In this document: positions 52,263 through 63,730 of the stretch, piece after piece
Layout: the number at the start of each line of letters is the position of its first letter
Position numbering within the stretch: the stretch's first letter is position 1
DNA from: Morella rubra
Lineage: Eukaryota > Streptophyta > Magnoliopsida > Fagales > Myricaceae
DNA length: 64,000 nt
Direction of reading: 5' to 3'
NCBI GenBank assembly: GCA_003952965.2
Contig: CM025855.1
Span: forward strand, 29,540,835-29,604,834
Translations under genes and position numbers: made by a program
The notes under the pieces: generated by a model
The model's input: only the letters and a program-made list of their open reading frames with translations
What the model was told of the DNA's origin: nothing
Database searches by the model: none

Positions 52263-52336
52263 GTCTGGGTGGTGTAGTTGGTTATCACGCTAGTCTCACA
52301 CACTAGAGGTCCCCGGTTCGAACCCGGGCTCAGACA
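52263..52336 (+). tRNA. tRNA-Val(CAC)
   Basis: 74-nt cloverleaf. Acceptor GTCTGGG pairs with CTCAGAC, discriminator A at 52336. The A box is at TGGTGTAGTTGG, the B box at GGTTCGAACCC. The anticodon stem CTAGT/ACTAG encloses CTCACAC, anticodon CAC at 52297-52299. No intron. Followed by a T run (52340 onward) that can serve as Pol III terminator. Confidence 0.95.
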
Positions 52337-52502
52337 TTACTTTTTGTTGTTGGCTCTTCCACTCAGCCACGACGTCGTTTGTCTTTAGAATTTTCTTTTG
52401 GGAGATTAATTCTACTTCCCTTCCACTAGTAGGCGAAGACACGCACTCTCCTTTCCGAGACTCATTGCAGGACAAACTTACCACTGACAAGTTTCTCAAA
52501 AT

Positions 52503-55186
52503 ATGCAAATCCAAAGACTTCCTTTTCTAGATCACACTCTGGCGCCGCCAAATCAGTCGCCCACTCCTCACATTTTCCCCTCTTTTCCGGCCACCAAATT
52601 TGCGTCCAATCCAAGTTCCAAATATGGGTTTTGCAATTCACTGAAAAGGGTGTCCAAATCACCAACCAGATTGGAAAGCTGTGCTGGTTTGGTTAGGGTC
52701 AGATGTGGCGGAACAGCACAAGAAAATGATGATGGATTTTACATGAGGAGGTGTGTGGAACTTGCCAGGAAGGCAATTGGGTGTACGAGTCCCAATCCCA
52801 TGGTGGGATGTGTCATTGTCAAGGATGGGAAAGTTGTTGGTGAAGGATTTCACCCTAAAGCTGGGCAGCCCCATGCTGAGGTAAAAACCTTCATTTTCAC
52901 ATTTCTCTCTTTTTTCTTTCGTGGGCCAAGCAAATGAAACGTATTTATTCAAATCTGCAGTTGTGGTTCTTTTTTCTTTTTCTCTTTTCAAATTTAGATG
53001 AAAGCTTTAAGCATTTTGTAAGCATTCCAGTTAAAAATGTCGTTGGCATTTAGGAGAGGTTTATGTTCTTGAAAGAGCAAACTGTAACATAGGTAGAAAG
53101 ATTCTCCTATAATGTGAGATAACAACGTCGTAACACTGACTTCCTTGCGGATTGTCTTAGACTGTGAAACAATGTCGCCGATGAATCTTAAGTTTGGTCA
53201 GCACGTCTCGGCAATTATCTACCTTTTACGTAAACAGATTCTGAACCTCTATTTTGCTTTTGATGGCAAAAGACTTCGAATGTGCTAACATAAAAATGGT
53301 TAGGACTGTTGTAATTTGGGATGGCTAGTTCAGGTACTTCTTGTCATATTCATGGTTCAGTTACGAATTATTACCCAAAGTTATTTTGCAACAACATTTT
53401 TCTACTGCAAACAACAAATCCACATAAGTAGAATTCATTCTTTTAGCATTCTGGCTCCATTTGTCTAGTGTCTTGAAATGAAGTGACATTTTCCTATCAA
53501 ACAAGGATTGCGGCTCCAGCCTCCAAACAGCAAATCATTTCTCTCTGCTGCGAGACCCGTTAACCACTTCTGATTTGCCATAGCTGTCATAGCAAAAAAA
53601 GGGCAATCTCCATTCTATAGAGGAAAACCAAAATTTAAAGAACGAAAGCAAAGAAAGAAAGAAAAGAGTGCAACCAAGAAAGTGTTAGCCTCATGTAAGT
53701 TGAGTAGAAAAGGCTCTTATATAAGGAAAAATGTTACAGGTAATCACATTACGAGCACTTGTCGTGGTTCATCAAAATTCAGTTAATGGCCACTTGACTG
53801 ATGGACTATGAAAGTTGAAACGAGGAAGTCTAGGGTCTTAGTTATTCCATTTTGTGTCTTTAGTGTAGTATTTCTGAAGTGTGTAATCTGATGTAGTTCA
53901 CCCTTTATGTGTCAATATAAAGTTTAATGTGTCTGTTTCTGGCATGATAAGTTGGAAATTAGAGGGAGATTGTTTGTCTTTTTGATGTATAATCTTTGGT
54001 GAATATATGGAGTGAAGAGATGAAATTTGCAGGTGTTCGCGCTGAGAGATGCTGGGGATTTGGCTGAGAACGCAACAGCATATGTGAGCTTGGAGCCATG
54101 TAACCACTATGGGAGAACTCCTCCCTGCACTGAAGCCCTTATTAAAGCCAAAGTGAAAGAGGTAGTGGTTGGGATGGTGGATCCAAACCCAATAGTAGCT
54201 TCAATGGGAGTGGACAGATTGAGAAATGCGGGTATTGATGTCAGAGTGGGTGTGGAAGAGGAATTGTGCAAGAGGCTTAATGAGGCCTATATCCATCAAA
54301 TGTTGACTGGAAATCCCTTGTTAACACTAAGGTAAAGTTACCGATTTTTGATACTGTGGAAACAATGACATTGATCATAATAAAATATCCTCTCTATACA
54401 TACACTGGTTTTACTTTCTCCAGGTATTGGTAATACTTCAATATTTGCTTGAAAATGTGAATATATCGCTTAGAAGTTCTTAAAATTCAAATTTACTTGA
54501 TGGCAGTTTTAACTTCAAGTCATAAACCAAAATGTGCATTTAAAGGACTCCTTGTAACCTACAGATACTCTCTCTCAGTTAATGGCAACTTTTTAGATCA
54601 GCTTGGAAACAGAGCGACGGAGTCTGGTGGATACTACTCACAATTGCTGCAGGAGTATGATGCAGTTATACTTTCTCCCTCCTTGCTAATTGATGAGTTC
54701 TCCATTCCAGCATCCCAAGAACCTGGAGCCAAGCAACCCCTTCGAATTTTAATAGAAAGAGCTCCTAGTTCTCCAATCAAAATCCCAGGTCTTGCCACTG
54801 ACGAAACTGCTAAGGTGATAATCTTCACGGACAAAAAGATGGATGTAAAGCATGAAACAGCTCAACTGGGAACAGAAATGGTGGTTTTGGATCAGATAAA
54901 TCTGAACCAAATTCTGGATTATTGTAAGCACCAAAGGTTTTGTAGTGTTTTGCTTGATTTGAGGGGGAATTTTGGAGATCTTGAAGAGTTTGTGAAAGAG
55001 GGAATCGAGCAAAATCTGTTCCAAAAAATTGTCATGGAAGTTTTGCCGCTTTGGAATGGAAGTAGGAGTGAAAAATTGTCAGTTGCAATAAAGAGTTTGG
55101 ACAAAAGGTTTATTAAAGTGAAGAATTTACAACCCAGAATCTCATATGAGAATGTTGTGCTCGAGGGTTATCTTTCATGTATGTGA
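52503..55186 (+). CDS. PYRD: Pyrimidine deaminase PYRD of riboflavin biosynthesis, plastid
   Basis: Deaminates 2,5-diamino-6-ribosylamino-4(3H)-pyrimidinone 5'-phosphate, an early step of the riboflavin (FMN/FAD) pathway in plastids. Exons 52503-52880, 54033-54331 and 54565-55186 give 432 residues. Residues 1 to ~70 are Ser/Pro/Lys-rich and acid-poor, as in a chloroplast transit peptide. The CMP/dCMP-deaminase-like domain follows: [12 protein letters not shown], then HAE (124-126: zinc ligand His124, catalytic Glu126) and [11 protein letters not shown] (Cys149 and Cys158 as zinc ligands). Intact zinc ligands argue for PYRD and against PYRR, in which this domain is degenerate. The C-terminal reductase-like half is present but lacks clear NADPH-binding motifs, as reported for plant PYRD. 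Introns 1 (~1.15 kb) and 2 (~0.23 kb) are GT-AG. Confidence 0.93.
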
Positions 55187-56033
55187 TTTTAACTCCTTGG
55201 GGACATAGCAAATGAGCTACAATGGTAATAGCTTCGGTCGGTCTGTTGCTCTTTCTATCATGGCAATCTTACCAGGGATTCCATGGTACAGTAGGCTGCA
55301 AGAAGGAAACAACTGAAGTTATTTAAGCTTTATCGCCTCTCTCGTCTCCTTTTTTACAAAGGAAATTGTAGCATAGCCCTCTTCATCTCCGCATGTTGTT
55401 TCTTTTGCTGCCCTACTAGTTGTCTATCTTTGTATTTGTCGAAGCTTAAGATGTTGCTTCTCGTATGCAAAAGTTGAGAAGTACTATACCAGAATCTTAC
55501 AGGACGGAGTATTGAGAGGCTTGCCTTTGTAATTATTCAGTACTTTGTGTAACATCATCACACATGCAGGTCTTAGAAAAAAAAAAGAAAAAAGAAAAAG
55601 CCTGAATAAACATCCTATCTGCTGGAAGTTCATAGAAGCTGAAAACGCATTTTCCAGACCGAGTCGCAACAAAAAATCGACCACAGAAGTAACGGCGAGG
55701 ACAGTGCAAAGAATTGCAACAGACGCATTGGTCGATACAGAAGTAATCTTAAACCAAACAAGGGGAAGACTAAGAGACAGCTCTAATGGGGGATTTATTC
55801 TCTTATCAACATGACTATTATACATATACACAATACACGACACATATTTGTTGGCAATAAACCGTATCATATCTACATACTTGATGCCAAAAGCTCCACT
55901 CCATTGTGTGAATTTGGTGACAGAAGATGCAGCATCCAGCCACCAGAGCTACAAACATGGAAATATGTAGAAACTATGTAGGAACTGTGCCTTGTGGCGT
56001 AAAATTGTGAAAAACGAATGAGTTTCTCATTCT
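55187..56033. other. Convergent intergenic region, PYRD and bestrophin 3' ends
   Basis: About 850 bp between two stop codons. Holds both 3' UTRs; an A-rich run (55575-55600) and short meaningless ORFs only. Confidence 0.5.
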
Positions 56034-58076
56034 CTAAGAATTCGGCCGACCATTTGGTGAGTGCTCCTTCGAGTGGCTTCTTAATTTTGCAGTCAGCTGA
56101 GCTTGAATTATTTCGTCAGTGGCAATTGCTTCCTGAATGTTGTTGTGAACCAGCTTGCAAAGGTCGTCGAGTGCAAGCATTGGAAATGGCTCCTCGATAA
56201 GAACACCAACCTGTAGAACAAATTAGGATCATCTTAGAATATACAAACTGTGTTTCATTTGCAAAATATGCAACAGCTTATGTGGCCCAAATTTAGCCAC
56301 AAAACTTCACCACTAAGTGTTTTAATTTTCCAATGTGCCAATCATGATAGGGATGAGATTCATTCGTAAATCCATAAAATGGAAGAAGAGAAACATATCG
56401 AAATCAAGAATCAGTTTATTGTTCAAAAAAATTGAAAAAAGGTGGTCACTTGACAATGAACTTCTCTGGCACATAAATGCAATCAGCCAATCACACACAT
56501 TATATGGCAGACAGCACGTACTTCTTCTATGCAGAACAAAGAAGCAGCGCTCATGAAAGTAGCGGGAACCACAATCCAATGGCAATCCTCCCACAGAATG
56601 ATTGGAAGAGTGAGATGCCAGAGGACTAGAAACCTTGACGTCAAGCGAGTATAGGAGAGGGGGATCGGGATACCCAGAAGTTGCTCACAAACACCAATCC
56701 CTTCATGGAAACAAGAGATCTTTGACTCCTGCATCACATTATGGAAACTATACGTCATCAACAAAAAATTCTAAAGGAAGCATATAGATCAAGAGATTTT
56801 GAGAATACAGTTTTGCAAGTTTTCTAGGATTTGCTACCTAGAAGAAAATAAAAAGGCATATTAAGAATCAAAAAGCCTACCAATGTTGCACCTGATTACC
56901 TATAAATTAATATGATTTCTGACTTCAACCAATTATCCAACATCCTGGACGAACAAAATACCCTCAACAAAAATTAACGAATGAAGTCAATTAAGTCTTC
57001 CATTGTGATTAACGAAGTTCCCAAAGCGATCCCAGAGTGTTACCCAAGAAGGAAATTACCAACATGCTTCTCCTTGAGTCTTCCAACTTTAGCATCCGGA
57101 GGCTTTGAGAGATGAAGTCGATGATGCAAAGGGGCCGGTGCTCTGAATTAAGTACAATTCCTAGATCATCTACTTCAAGAACATTATGGAGGTCTGCCCC
57201 AACGTCTGACCCATGAATCACATGACACTGCATATGAACAGTTCACTTCTGTAAGTAGTGTGCTTAACCTTATATCCAAATAACGAACGAGAAACAAAAC
57301 TGCGAACATTTTCTCCACCATAGAATCGTCAAACATGAAAATTCGAATTGACCAACCTTAAGCGCAACCGGAAATGCCATAATATACTGCAAAAGGGCCT
57401 TCTTGAGCGGCGCATCATGACTCGAAATCTCAACCCCTGCAATCACCTGCCTCGCTAAATCGAGGGTCCCCGCAATCACTTTGATCCACGCCTTCCTTCC
57501 CTCCTCATACCTCGAGTACGATGCCTCGGTCCGAAACACCAGCAAGAGCGCCAACGCCGGCGCCGTCAACTGGTAAGGCAACGACGAGGCCCTCAACACA
57601 GGGAAGAATCCAGGCAACCAGTGCAGCGACACCGCGGAGTTATAGCTCGCGATTACCGCAGCGAAGGAAGTGAAGGCAATCACGGGCGGTACCAAAGAGA
57701 GAATCACGCGCGACGATAGGCTAGACGAAACGTGGCGCCAATGGCGAAGCGAGCTCCGATGTTGAATCCATTTCTCATGGTTATAGAGGGTCCGGCTCTG
57801 TCGCATTCCACGCTCTTTTATGCTGTCGGCCCAATCGGGTATAGCACGAAGGATTGAGATGAGGGATTGGGTGTGATCAGAGGAAGGTGAGTCCGGGGGC
57901 GGGGTCGGGGTCGGGGTCGGGGTCGAAGAGTGTGAGGAGTGGAGTTTGAAGGAGGGGGTGGTTTTCGGTTGGGAGGGAAGGATTGATGGGGGTAGTTTGA
58001 GGAAAGTTTTGGGAGTAAAGTTGGAAGAAAGAGATATTTTTGAGGTGGGTTTGACAGGGTTTATTGGCTGTGTCAT
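56034..58076 (-). CDS. VCCN1: Chloroplast bestrophin-like chloride channel (VCCN1 type)
   Basis: Plant UPF0187 bestrophins are thylakoid voltage-dependent Cl- channels that tune the proton motive force (Arabidopsis VCCN1 At3g61320, BEST2 At2g45870). Four exons: 58076-57357 (720 nt), 57227-57060, 56728-56522 and 56210-56034; all junctions are phase 0; 423 residues. The first ~70 residues are Ser/Thr/Pro-rich (transit peptide, with a TPTPTPTPPP run from a GGGGTC repeat). Family hallmarks are present: the first membrane segment after SSSLSSRVILSLVPP, then LPYQLTAPALALLLVFRTEASYSRYEEGR split over the second helix, and ITGFE-like LGIPIPLSYTRLTSRFLVLW in exon 3. VGVLIEEPFPMLALDDLC in exon 4 is the conserved C-terminal belt. 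An ATG slightly upstream is out of frame. Convergent with PYRD. Confidence 0.92.
57895..57925. repeat. GGGGTC microsatellite in the bestrophin transit peptide
   Basis: 'ggggtcggggtcggggtcgg' with four to five G4 runs on the plus strand (template strand of the gene) codes for alternating Thr-Pro. The spacing suits a G-quadruplex and the run is likely to be length-variable. Confidence 0.7.
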
Positions 58077-59343
58077 TTGTGGGAGCTAGGGTTCGGAAGC
58101 AGGAGGAAGGAGAGAGCATGTTACAGGGTTTCAGAGCTTATGTGAGGGGGAGGAAGAAGGGTAGTTGGTAACGGTTATTTGTGAAGGAGGTTTTTACACG
58201 TTCAAATTTTTTGTCGAATAAACTAAATACGAAATGATACTATAGTTACAGGTGCCCGTACAGATTCTCTGTGACGTATAAGTTTGCACCGTGGATCCAA
58301 CTGTTTGCCGCTCCAATATGTTTCAGTTAAGTTCAACCTTGTTTACCCGAGAGCTTAACCGAATCAAAATCTATCCATTTAATTTGAACAAACCACTTAA
58401 GAAGAGCCCCACTCGCACTTTGGACATGTGAGCTTTTGGCATCGCTCAAGATCTTACATGCTCTTTTGTTGAGGAAACATGCAGAGACCCACAAACAAAA
58501 ACCAAAGAACAAAAATCGCAAAAAATCTTAAGTGTATATACATGCTGTTCACTCCAATTTGTATAACCATCACGCAAAGTATTGGTTTCCTGCAAGAGGT
58601 CCAGATAGACGAACTTGCCATGAATCGATACAAAATTTGTGCCAAAGGAAGTTAAGGAGCCAACTTGGAAGTACTCAACAAGGTTGCAGAGTATTCTTTC
58701 TTGTATTCTCTTTTTTTTTCTTCTGAACAAACGAGAAGTTTATTTGAAACAAGAAATGGAAAGGATACATAGAGATAAATCAAAACCTAATAAAACCCAC
58801 CACAAGTAAACATAAGAATCCAAAAGCCCTGTGTAATCTTTCATGAGACGGGAAAAAGACAAAAAATAAAATAAAATTTCAAGCACGACTTCGCACCTCT
58901 CCCAGTGGTAGATAAAGTCTTCTCCAATAGAGACTGTAGTATCCAAAATCAGAGGATAGAGCCAGATCTTCTCCCAGGATAAAAGAAAACAAGAGATCTG
59001 AGAATCTATAGCCGGAGGGTGGCGGCGTGTGGAGGGTGACAACAGTGCATGGGACCCATGCACCAGGAGATGGACTATCTAACATGGACAACGACCTCCG
59101 GATAGCAGTAGATTTAAGATTTCTTGCTCTTGAACAAAACGGAAATTTAAAAACACAAAAAGAAAATATGCAGACCGGTCATAGATAGATCTAGCAAGAG
59201 AAAGGGGACGACGGAAGGGAAAGTGGGGGACAGGACAGTGGGGCGTTCGGTGAGAGGGGAGAGAGTTTGTCTTACATGTCTTCCTATTTGGCTTTTAAGG
59301 TTGCAGAGTATTCAAACCACCATATCTACATTCAAAGTGTCAA
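58077..59343. other. Intergenic region upstream of the bestrophin gene
   Basis: Includes the bestrophin promoter (minus strand) and the 3' UTR of the small gene that ends at 59344. Several overlapping minus-strand ORFs (58333-59091) show no domain and are interrupted by T runs. No certain element. Confidence 0.45.
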
Positions 59344-61805
59344 CTACGGATGTTCCTTTGCACTATTGGATCCCAGCTTTCCCATTTCACTCTCGTGAGG
59401 TTTTTTCTCCGACCCAAATACAAACTCTTTGGCAGAATTTTGAGCAGACACTATCGCCTTCTTAATCTGTCATTGAAAATTTGTGTCATCACAAACTCAA
59501 GAAGAATACCAATATTTGACATAGCATGAGCATGAATCAACCCAGCCAAAATTGTACGACAAGAACCAATTTCCTCTCATTACTAGAGAGCAAAATAATG
59601 CAAAGGTTTTGTTTTATCAGCTACGGATTGCCTCCACATTATCGCTTTCCAAATGTGATGTACACAAACTAGAAATTTTCAGTAAGAAGAAACACAGGTG
59701 AACCTTCTGATCCATGCTTGTGTTCATGCATATGCTTATTGTTTTGAATGTACATCATGGATTAAGCTGCCTATTCAACTTGGCAAATAAAATAGCTGTG
59801 TAACATCCGTGAAAATAAGAATAAACATTAAATCGTACCATCTGAGTAATAGGTGGATGCATGAGGGTTCTTCACACAAATAAATGGTCCAAAACAAATC
59901 CCAAAGGATTTTTTCAGCCTAACAAGCACTCAGAAGTTACGAACGAGGAAAAGATGTATAACTGACAAATATTGAAGAAGTGTCCAAGCACATGACGGAT
60001 ATATATATATATATATATAAGAGGAAACCAGTATATTAATTCGAACCATATGTATATGATGAATGTGTCTGAAAGACATGTAATTAAAAGCAACTGAGAA
60101 CACCTTCAAGTTATTCCCTGAAAGAATTTGAACCCCACATCCATTTACTATTACCACTAGGAATATTTCACAAACTCAATGTCAAAAATACAATGGGAAC
60201 TGCAAGTACCACAGCTTTCTATGTAACTTTTAGGAAAAATCATACGTGTCCCATTGATGTTCATGTAAAATGTTGGTATAGGTTTAGAGTTAGATTCCAT
60301 GACAAATCTTTAACTCCTCTCTTTCTGGTGAGCTGAGGATCATTTTACGATGCTATGTAATACCAAGTTTCAGTCTTTTGCGGACAAGACCTCGCAATGC
60401 ATTCTCTACCGTAAACAAGGACTTAAGAGAACATATAATGAACATGAAAAAAGGGAAAGCAACACTGCCTCTCATTTGCACAAGAAGTTTCTTTACAAAA
60501 TCTCATCTCTGGTGTGAAATTAGATAAATATGCAGCAAACCACTATGGTTGCAGCAATTCTCTGACATATTTTCCCCTCTAATTGTGGTCGGGAAGTTAT
60601 GAGGCAAAATTGGCAACTGGGAAATGTAAATCCTTCTACTTAATCATCATGTTGCACCTCAATGTACTTGAAGCTACCTAATAGCTCCCACAACACACAC
60701 CAAGGAACGATTTTTATACAGTAGATATCTAAACAATTTTAGAAACCAAATAGATTAAAAAGTAGTGTACTGTCAGAAAACAGATTGATCAGTTCTTCTA
60801 TGAAAAGTCATGTCACTACCATTTCTTGGTCAAACACAATCAAAGGTCTGCCTCTTAACTCTTCCATCTGTATTTTATTACTTAGTTCTTTTTCTGAAAC
60901 TGGTACTGTATGTTTCACTCTCTAAAGAACGGGCCACATTTTTCATCCCCTATAGGCCATCAAGTTTTTCAATACTTAACCTTGTAACATCCTTTCCACA
61001 CCTGAGTCTTCGCTGGACATAGCTACTCATGCATATTTCCTACTATCTCATCACCTATATGGACACATCCCTTCTAAGTCCACACATATTTATGTTCCTC
61101 TCGTTCTTGAAAATCTAATGTTCCATACAGTCATCACAACTCTTGGTCGACAACAATCAAATCACTGGGCCTAACATAGGCGCCAATTGCAGGACTCCCC
61201 ACATATGCCTATTGCAATCAACGTACTCGAGCCATTGTGGACAGCAAGATTGCCTTTTTATTGACTAAATTCAACAAAGGGGAAAAAAGCTTCTGCCAAA
61301 TTTACATCATAACTAGCAGCATTCCCTGACTCCATATATCAAAAAAAGACCCCCAAATCGTTAGACTCAACGGTATATACTCGCTCAAAAATCTTTATAT
61401 GTTGCAAGAAACGCGTCTGAAATTGAGTAGAGAAAGGTGACTCAGAAATGAAGATGATATCGTATCAGATAAAAGCATCCAGAATACACAGAGAAGACGT
61501 TATAGAAAACCCATATCGTAAACATCAAAATTGAACCATTCCACCTCATATCATCCCAAAAAAAAAATACCAAAAGTTTCACCATTTTTTCTCTAACTTA
61601 TTGGCGACCAAATAGACACTCAAGAGTCAGGACTACTTGGAAAAGTATGATAACAAGAAAAACATACAGGGTCGAGAACGTTGGGTTCTGGGCCATAATC
61701 AGCGGTTAAGAGAAAATAGGAAGCTGTGACAGTAGCAACCATGGTTGTTCTTCGCACCAACTTGTCTGTCCGAGAATTCATGCTTTTTGCGCTCCAACGT
61801 TGCAC
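59344..61805 (-). CDS. Conserved 86-residue plant protein of unknown function, one membrane segment
   Basis: Two exons, 61805-61668 (46 codons) and 59466-59344 (41 codons with stop), separated by a ~2.2 kb GT-AG intron (donor 'gaccct|gtatgt', acceptor 'aatgacag|attaag'). The protein has a basic N-terminus (MNSRTDKLVRRTT), a hydrophobic stretch at about residues 20-35 (MVATVTASYFLLTADYG), the conserved PEPNVLDPIKKAI across the junction, and a KEFVFGSEKK tail. I recognise it as a small conserved plant protein without assigned function; membrane attachment is an inference from the hydrophobic stretch. It is easily missed because exon 2 is short and far away. It is divergent from the gene starting at 62201. 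Confidence 0.75.
59467..61667. other. Long intron of the 86-residue protein gene
   Basis: No ORF of recognisable family on either strand. It contains the AT microsatellite at 59999-60020 and otherwise unremarkable AT-rich sequence. Confidence 0.5.
59999..60020. repeat. (AT)n microsatellite
   Basis: About ten uninterrupted AT units following 'atgacgg'. Lies within the long intron. Confidence 0.9.
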
Positions 61806-62200
61806 ATCAAAGACTGTAAGACAGAGAGAGGAAGAGAGATGTTAGCGTGGGGGAGAACGGGAGAGAGGGGTTTAGATGTAAGAGCAGAAGAAGGTTTTGG
61901 AAGGGCTCACGGTTTAGAGTTTTACAGTTTTGGAGGCGAAATACCATAAAGAACCTCACATTAATACAGCATCTGATTTATACTTTGTACTTTAACATAT
62001 TCAACATTCGAGGATATTACATTCAAGTTTTTCGTTGTAAATACCAATCTCGTTTGCCCACAGGGAAAAAAAAAAAAAAAAGCATTACATTTAAAAGGAA
62101 CAAAAAACAGGCATAGCCAAATCGCCTCTGTACCCTCCTCCTTTTGATCGAGCGCGCCCTTCAAAGGTCCTCAGAAAATCCGAAGCCAGACAAGGCATCC
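61806..62200. promoter_or_regulatory. Bidirectional promoter region
   Basis: About 395 bp between divergent start codons at 61805 (minus) and 62201 (plus). Both leaders should start here. GA-rich tract at 61820-61870 and an A16-type run at 62067-62082 are visible; no certain TATA box. Confidence 0.4.
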
Positions 62201-63100
62201 ATGGAAGAACCTGTGCGGGCCCAGACCACACCAACCCAACCCTCAAACCCTCCAACAACTGCCCAGTGTCCCCCTCCACGACCTCCTGCTCCCACTCCTT
62301 CCCTTCCTACTAAGAGCAAGAAGAGACCGCTTGAGGCTGGCTTTCATACCCGAAACCCCAAGTACTCCAAAATACGTGCTGTGGTTAGAGAGCTTCGTCC
62401 TCATTTTTTGGAGGTACCACTCGGGCCATTAGCTAAAGGGACGACACATTAGTCGGAACTTCTTGTAGTTCTTGAGATGTTTTGTGATTTCATTTCTGGG
62501 TTTGTTTTGTGACGCATGTTTATATAGTATTTGCCCCCCTTTTATGGTTATCTATTGGCACTAATTGGTTTTGCTAGAGATTTCTATTGATATCATTTCT
62601 GGCTTCTTTTATCATCTCATATTTGAATATGTGATTGTCGGGAGAACTCTTAATTCGAAGTTTCCGTTTGCCTCGAAATGTAGTCCATCTTCTCCGATAT
62701 GCATTTGAAGAGTATCTCAATCTCGTGTTATGCTCTATCAGACGGGTGGATCTATTTTGATAAAAATCTTGGTTTTAGCCATTGCTCTTGGAGAAACACT
62801 TCAACTTCTGTTTGCCCTATTTGTAGCCTTTGGATTCAAATCAGTTTCATACCTCTTAGATATATGATCCAGCTTACTTGGACAATATCACGATGAGCAT
62901 TCATCATCAAATGGATTTAAACTTTGGATTTTTTTTGTGGGGGTAGACCCCGTTTTCGTGAGAAGGTAGAACATTGGAACCACTTCATTTGCATGCTAGT
63001 TTTCTGATGGGCCTGGATTTTCTTTGTTTCTTTGGTATCTTGAAGGTTCTCCGGGCGCCTGACTTTCGGAATTGCAAGGCAGCTCTTGAAATTCGAGAAA
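62201..63100 (+). CDS. Conserved plant protein of unknown function (5' part, continues beyond the window)
   Basis: Exon 1 62201-62413 (71 codons, from MEEPVRAQ; an in-frame ATG at 62144 would add 19 residues) and exon 2 63046-63100 (18 codons plus one base, donor 'gagaaa|gtaagc'). The N-terminal half is Pro/Thr-rich and probably disordered. Then comes the conserved part, KIRAVVRELRPHFLEVLRAP spanning the junction, followed by DFRNCKAALEIRE. This matches a plant-specific family that I recall next to the bestrophin gene in Arabidopsis (At2g45860 beside At2g45870). I found no good third exon before 64000, so the 3' part is outside. Confidence 0.7.
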
Positions 63101-63370
63101 GTAAGCTTATCAAAGTACCCTTTTAGTTTTTCAGACTGGTAAATAGAATCATCTTTGTATTAGTCAAATCTGGCTACCCAATGGCTAACTCATCATGTAA
63201 ACAACAACAGCTGTCTAGTTTGTGTGCCAGTTTCAATCTTGTGCCTGTCACAATATTAGTGTTTGTTTTGTAATTATTTTGTTTTATCCATTTTCCAAGT
63301 GGTTATGGCACATTATTCTTTAGATTCTCGTTGCACATTAGATATATAATTGAAAATATTGATCTACTTT

Positions 63371-63730
63371 GGCTTGGCTGAAGATCTTGCCATTCAAGTT
63401 GGTTTGGCTGATTTGTAACTTTTAGATTTGTCAAAAGCTTGGGAAGTGCATTGTCTCTTAACCTTTTTGCCTAATCTCATGCAATCTGATCCTTGAGCTC
63501 GTGATTTGGCTGCTGTCACCTCTTAATTCTTGTATGCTGTTGTGCACATTGGCTTGGCTGAAGATCTTGCCATTCAAGTTGGTTTGGCTGATTTGTAACT
63601 TTTAGATTTGTCAAAAGCTTGGGAAGTGCATTGTCTCTTAACCTTTTTGCCTAATCTCATGCAATCTGATCCTTGAGCTCGTGATTTGGCTGCTGTCACC
63701 TCTTAATTCTTGTATGCTGTTGTGCACATT
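63371..63730 (+). repeat. Perfect 180-bp tandem duplication
   Basis: 63371-63550 and 63551-63730 are identical over all 180 bases, from 'ggcttggctgaag' to 'gtgcacatt'. It lies in the presumed intron 2 of the gene starting at 62201. Perfect identity means a very recent event or an assembly duplication. Confidence 0.95.

Noticed and set aside
58333..59091. Cluster of minus-strand ORFs upstream of the bestrophin gene
   Set aside because: Frequent frame changes, Phe/Leu/Ser-rich translations from AT-rich DNA and no conserved motif.
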